From the NCBI GenBank assembly GCA_913057135.1, contig CAJXNM010000018.1, positions 1 through 57,034 on the forward strand: a stretch of 57,034 nucleotides of DNA, read 5' to 3'. Position numbers and translations under genes: made by a program. Each line of letters opens with the position of its first letter. The first letter of the stretch is position 1. Under the pieces are notes generated by a model. The model saw nothing but the letters and a program-made list of their open reading frames with translations, was not told where the DNA came from and ran no database searches. This stretch comes from an uncultured Halieaceae bacterium. GTDB taxonomy: Bacteria; Pseudomonadota; Gammaproteobacteria; Pseudomonadales; Halieaceae. Positions 56,798 to 57,034 of this stretch are shown here, in pieces.

Positions 56798-57034
56798 ATG
56801 GACATCATGGACACTATCAAAGATCAAATTACCAGTAACCGTGTACTGCTTTACATGAAGGGGTCTCCAAATCAGCCCCAGTGCGGTTTTTCGGCGCGCA
56901 GTGTTCAAGCCTTGATGGAATGTGGCGAGCGTTTCGCCTACGTCGATGTGCTATCGAACCCCGAGATTCGCGCCAACCTACCCAAATACGCAAATTGGCC
57001 GACATTTCCTCAGCTGTGGGTTGATGGAGAGCTG
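56798..57034 (+). CDS. grxD: Monothiol glutaredoxin (Grx4), partial
   Basis: First 79 codons; the rest is beyond the right edge. ATG 56798 has GGAGG at 56785-56789; an in-frame ATG at 56807 is an alternative. LLYMKGSPNQPQCGFSARS holds the CGFS active site of monothiol glutaredoxins, and NWPTFPQLWVDGEL is the glutathione-binding cis-proline region. Grx4 carries a [2Fe-2S] cluster shared with BolA-type partners and helps iron-sulfur trafficking. A short perfect palindrome (TCATTCAATGA, 56768-56778) lies just upstream; its role is unknown. Confidence 0.95.
   Translation, partial: MDIMDTIKDQITSNRVLLYMKGSPNQPQCGFSARSVQALMECGERFAYVDVLSNPEIRANLPKYANWPTFPQLWVDGEL

Overview
The window looks like ordinary chromosome from a gammaproteobacterium related to the Pseudomonas/Cellvibrio side of the class, perhaps a marine member (inference from gene order and family type, not from a search). 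Several gene runs are ones I know from Pseudomonas: comM-ubiK next to glnK-amtB, lptM-lysA-dapF-DUF484-xerC-HAD, argH beside hemC-hemD-hemX-hemY, trxA-rho-ubiD, and pckA-hslO. Coding density is very high, there are 52 supported genes, and I see no phage, insertion sequence, integron, CRISPR array, tRNA or rRNA gene.

Left part (1-12.4 kb): a partial DUF3080 lipoprotein and a glutathione S-transferase, a cytochrome c5, comM and ubiK, then a nitrogen module glnK-amtB-glnK preceded by an NtrC-type palindrome and a sigma-54-type promoter. A leftward cell-wall/lysine operon follows (lptM-lysA-dapF-DUF484-xerC-yigB), including a 53-codon GTG-started lptM. Opposite it lie cyaY and a DUF3187 outer-membrane protein.

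Centre (12.4-35.9 kb): argH diverges from a haem operon hemC-hemDX-hemY in which uroporphyrinogen-III synthase and HemX are one polypeptide. Then ubiD, a rho gene with a 161-residue disordered N-terminal extension, trxA, a GIY-YIG protein, a TIGR02444 protein, a lipoprotein FKBP isomerase, gshA, a solitary pilU-like ATPase, and a leftward set moaA-MoxR-VWA(CoxE-like)-DUF1631. An SLC13 permease, a peroxiredoxin, a PhaD-like TetR regulator and a phasin with its lysine/alanine tail at the unusual N-terminal end follow.

Right part (36-57 kb): an RND efflux pair, pckA, hslO, a PHA-system small protein, rpsT with a stringent-type promoter, a tiny membrane protein, an acyltransferase-dinG operon, a PiT phosphate transporter with a PHO-box-like site, a TetR regulator, class Ia ribonucleotide reductase nrdA-nrdB with a NrdR-like promoter, argD-argF, and the start of grxD.

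Nothing here is clearly a new stand-alone system. The items most worth a second look are the extended Rho, the HemD-HemX fusion with a possible internal start, the reversed phasin with two other PHA-type genes, the moaA/MoxR/CoxE-like cluster, the glnK-amtB-glnK sandwich and the duplicated sequence at the argH 3' end. Family assignments come from recognising motifs by eye.
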